Shown here piece after piece: positions 63,263 to 64,000 of a stretch of DNA of 64,000 nucleotides. The stretch comes from Flavobacteriaceae bacterium (GTDB lineage Bacteria; Bacteroidota; Bacteroidia; Flavobacteriales; Flavobacteriaceae): NCBI GenBank assembly GCA_028284005.1, contig JANQSO010000007.1, forward strand, positions 310,001 through 374,000. Reading direction: 5' to 3'. The notes under the pieces were generated by a model. The model was not told the DNA's origin and made no database searches. It worked only from the letters and a program-made list of their open reading frames with translations. Both the position numbers and the translations under genes were made by a program. The number at the start of each line of letters is the position of its first letter. Within the stretch, counting starts at the first letter, position 1.

Positions 63263-64000
63263 ATGAATAAAAAAGTCCTTTTACTAATACTAGATGGTTG
63301 GGGAATCACGCAGGACCCGGCTGTTTCTGCCATTGCTCAAGCCAATACCTTTTTTATAGATTCTTTGTATTCAAAATATCCAAATACTCAATTACTAACC
63401 CATGGGATGAATGTAGGTTTACCTGAAGGACAAATGGGAAACAGTGAAGTAGGGCATATGAATTTGGGTGCAGGGCGTATTGTTTATCAAGATCTTGCAA
63501 AAGTAAATATGGCAATTGAAAACAATACCCTAAAAGATGAACCGGTATTAAAACAAGCTTTTGCATATGCCAAAAAATATGATAAGAATATCCACTTCCT
63601 GGGATTGGTTTCAGATGGAGGTGTGCATTCACATATCGACCACTTAAAAGGTTTATTGACCGCTGCAAATGATGAAGGTGTTAAAAAAGTGTTTGTACAT
63701 GCTTTTACAGATGGCAGAGATGTCGATCCAAGATCGGGAGTTGGACATATTGAGGATCTACAGGAACATCTTTCAAAAACCACCGGAAAATTGGCTTCGG
63801 TAGTTGGCAGGTACTATGCCATGGATCGTGATAAACGTTGGGAAAGAGTGAAGAAAGCATATGACCTTTTAGTCTTCGGAAAAGGAAAAACCTCAGAGAA
63901 TATCACTCAAACTATTCAGGAAAGCTATGCCGAAGGAATTACCGATGAGTTCATCGAACCTATAGTTCTAACCGAAGAAGATGATAAGCCCGTAGGAACT
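63263..64000 (+). CDS. gpmI: 2,3-bisphosphoglycerate-independent phosphoglycerate mutase, 5' part
   Basis: The first 246 residues of a GpmI enzyme that runs off the right edge (full length about 510). It interconverts 2- and 3-phosphoglycerate with two Mn ions. Visible motifs are LLILDGWG (metal ligand Asp), GNSEVGHMNLGAGR with the phospho-acceptor Ser, SDGGVHSH and FTDGRDVDP. The ATG is right behind the promoter element. The frame is intact up to the window edge; the remaining metal ligands of the phosphatase domain lie outside. Confidence 0.93.
   Translation, partial: MNKKVLLLILDGWGITQDPAVSAIAQANTFFIDSLYSKYPNTQLLTHGMNVGLPEGQMGNSEVGHMNLGAGRIVYQDLAKVNMAIENNTLKDEPVLKQAFAYAKKYDKNIHFLGLVSDGGVHSHIDHLKGLLTAANDEGVKKVFVHAFTDGRDVDPRSGVGHIEDLQEHLSKTTGKLASVVGRYYAMDRDKRWERVKKAYDLLVFGKGKTSENITQTIQESYAEGITDEFIEPIVLTEEDDKPVGT

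Noticed and set aside
1-64000. rRNA, tRNA, CRISPR arrays, insertion sequences, integrases, prophage genes, restriction or defence systems
   Set aside because: I looked for their genes and repeat signatures and saw none; I cannot exclude small RNAs by eye.

Overview
The window is a dense, AT-rich stretch of chromosome from a member of the Bacteroidota, almost certainly a Flavobacteriaceae. Three things point there: several secreted proteins carry type IX secretion system (T9SS) C-terminal sorting domains; family-typical genes are present (DUF4293, DUF6702, DUF3667-like, the flavobacterial coiled-coil DUF164 protein); and the promoter-like elements match the TAnnTTTG -7 motif of this phylum, with few Shine-Dalgarno sequences. 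I saw no rRNA, tRNA, CRISPR array, insertion sequence or prophage. The genus cannot be fixed from what is visible.

Layout. 1-5.8 kb: end of a membrane protein, ABC exporter plus truA, a phosphodiesterase, DUF4293 and rho. 5.8-9 kb: three tandem T9SS cargo genes on the minus strand with near-identical 3' ends, similar promoters and matching hairpin terminators, but unrelated central regions. 9-18 kb: M14 peptidase lipoprotein, NUDIX/pyrE divergent pair, birA/rsfS divergent pair, ftsH, and a LUD-cdsA-psd-acyl-CoA-binding protein run for phosphatidylethanolamine synthesis. 18-25 kb: valS, DUF1573, PDZ aspartyl protease, aminotransferase-murB, fasciclin lipoprotein. 25.6-35.9 kb: small Cys-rich membrane protein, a coupled glycosyltransferase-sigma factor-Nramp-like transporter operon, lipA, gap, hybrid histidine kinase, lpxK, Nif3-like protein and a coiled-coil protein. 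36-41 kb: msrA, methyltransferase, GNAT, Fe-S protein, T9SS-exported vanadium-type haloperoxidase.

41-48.6 kb is a kynurenine (tryptophan) degradation operon: kynureninase, kynurenine 3-monooxygenase, RidA-type aminomuconate deaminase, aminomuconate-semialdehyde dehydrogenase, an SDR, an ACMSD-type decarboxylase, then an uncharacterised membrane protein. The ring-cleaving 3-hydroxyanthranilate 3,4-dioxygenase, needed between kynureninase and the decarboxylase, is absent from the cluster. 48.7-55.4 kb: POT peptide transporter and O-methyltransferase, a two-component system with an overlapping multi-pass membrane gene and a lipoprotein, and a divergent pair of exported proteins. 55.5-64 kb: PAP2 phosphatase with TatA, M1 metallopeptidase with DUF6702 and a carboxypeptidase-regulatory-like protein, several peptidases (S51, M15, M48), and the start of gpmI, which runs off the window.

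Most of the content is ordinary core genome. The most distinctive items are the T9SS cassette array (conserved flanks, variable core), the kynurenine operon with its missing dioxygenase and unexplained last gene, an Nramp-family transporter lacking the canonical metal-binding motifs, the two-component locus with its membrane and lipoprotein companions, and two genes whose promoter elements lie so close to the ATG that leaderless mRNAs are likely.
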